A stretch of DNA of 64,000 nucleotides from Allobosea sp. Root483D1 (lineage in GTDB: Bacteria; Pseudomonadota; Alphaproteobacteria; Rhizobiales; Beijerinckiaceae): contig NZ_LMJW01000004.1 in the NCBI RefSeq assembly GCF_001429505.1, forward strand, positions 182,743-246,742, given 5' to 3'. The notes below the pieces were generated by a model. The model had not been told where the DNA came from. It saw nothing but the letters and a program-made list of their open reading frames with translations, and made no database searches. The stretch's first letter is position 1, and each line of letters begins with the position of its first letter. Shown here piece after piece: positions 63,690 through 64,000 of this stretch. The position numbers were made by a program, and so were the translations under genes.

Positions 63690-64000
63690 CCCCGCGCCTC
63701 CATGTGGTGGGGCAGGGCCGGCGCGGCTTTCGCGGCCATGTACTCGTCAAGCGCCCGGCGCTGCTCGGGCGAGAAGCGCAGGCCGAGCTTGCTGCGCCGG
63801 AACAGCACGTCCTCGGCGCTCCCAGCCCATTCCTGGCTCATCAGCCAGGCGACCTCGCGCTCGGTGAGATCGGCGCCGAAGACGCGGCCGAGATCGGCCA
63901 TCGCCTTGGCGCCTTCGAGCAAGGCGTCGGTGCGGGTGCCGTAGGCGCGGGCGAGCCGGCGGGCCAGCTTGCGGTCGAGCCAGGGGCGGGCGGCGACGAT
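63686..64000 (-). CDS. glpD: Aerobic glycerol-3-phosphate dehydrogenase, C-terminal part (cut by window edge)
   Basis: The last 104 residues are visible. They contain the C-terminal cap helix region of GlpD: LARAYGTRTDALL, FGADLTEREVAWLMSQEWAG and SAEDVLFRRSKLGLRFSPEQ (the RRSKLGL block is diagnostic). The rest lies beyond base 64000. GlpD oxidises glycerol 3-phosphate at the membrane. It is the first visible gene of the minus-strand glycerol locus, and its stop overlaps the glpS start (ATGA). Confidence 0.88.
   Translation of the reverse strand: MVAARPWLDRKLARRLARAYGTRTDALLEGAKAMADLGRVFGADLTEREVAWLMSQEWAGSAEDVLFRRSKLGLRFSPEQRRALDEYMAAKAAPALPHHMEARG

Overview
This is a GC-rich, densely coding window from an alphaproteobacterium, most likely a Hyphomicrobiales soil or root associate near Bosea or Methylobacterium. 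That is inferred from the gene families, the codon bias and the Rhizobiales-style dispersed palindromes; no rRNA or tRNA is present to confirm it. There are about 60 genes and no insertion sequence, phage gene or CRISPR array.

Region by region. 1-2680 (minus): a redoxin cut by the left edge, a DsbD/ScsB-type thiol-disulfide transporter and a small unknown protein. 2807-20802 (minus): a surface-glycan and type I secretion island. In transcription order it holds a T1SS ABC exporter, an HlyD adaptor, a protein made almost only of RTX nonapeptides, a GT2 glycosyltransferase, a methyltransferase, a GT4, a membrane protein, a degenerate GT-A protein, a second GT4, a pyruvyl transferase, a secreted beta-propeller, a second pyruvyl transferase and a GSCFA protein. 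Most neighbours overlap by 4 bases. 21127-22913 (plus): a MarR-type regulator overlapping a further GT4, divergent from the T1SS genes. 22951-25658: OsmC and GntR genes divergent from AMP nucleosidase. 25662-29740: an IorAB-type molybdenum hydroxylase with its cytochrome c, divergent from a TetR gene. 29904-34655: a complete branched-chain-amino-acid-type ABC transporter. 34683-36055: cytochrome c plus a Vgb-like propeller. 36165-41237: a thioredoxin-fold isomerase, an isochorismatase-like hydrolase and a TetR regulator, divergent from an HpaB/AbfD-fold enzyme and an AidB-like acyl-CoA dehydrogenase. 41452-48713: a LacI regulator divergent from a TRAP transporter, a VOC protein, a RuBisCO-like protein and a DUF1537 kinase; the last two match the OiaX/OiaK pair of apionate catabolism. 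48726-53965: a small lipoprotein, a D-aminopeptidase, a peptide-type solute-binding protein and AnmK, which suggests murein-fragment metabolism. 54089-55719: RmlC and RmlB. 55860-57597: DUF899, MarR and VOC genes. 57686-64000 (minus): a glycerol ABC transporter locus in the order glpD-S-T-P-Q-U-V.

The most unusual points are: the T1SS/RTX/glycan island, which resembles a surface-layer-plus-anchor arrangement; the RuBisCO-like/DUF1537/VOC/TRAP catabolic cluster; two complementary degenerate ATPases in the glycerol transporter; and a 55-bp perfect palindrome that supplies the C-terminus and stop codon of anmK.
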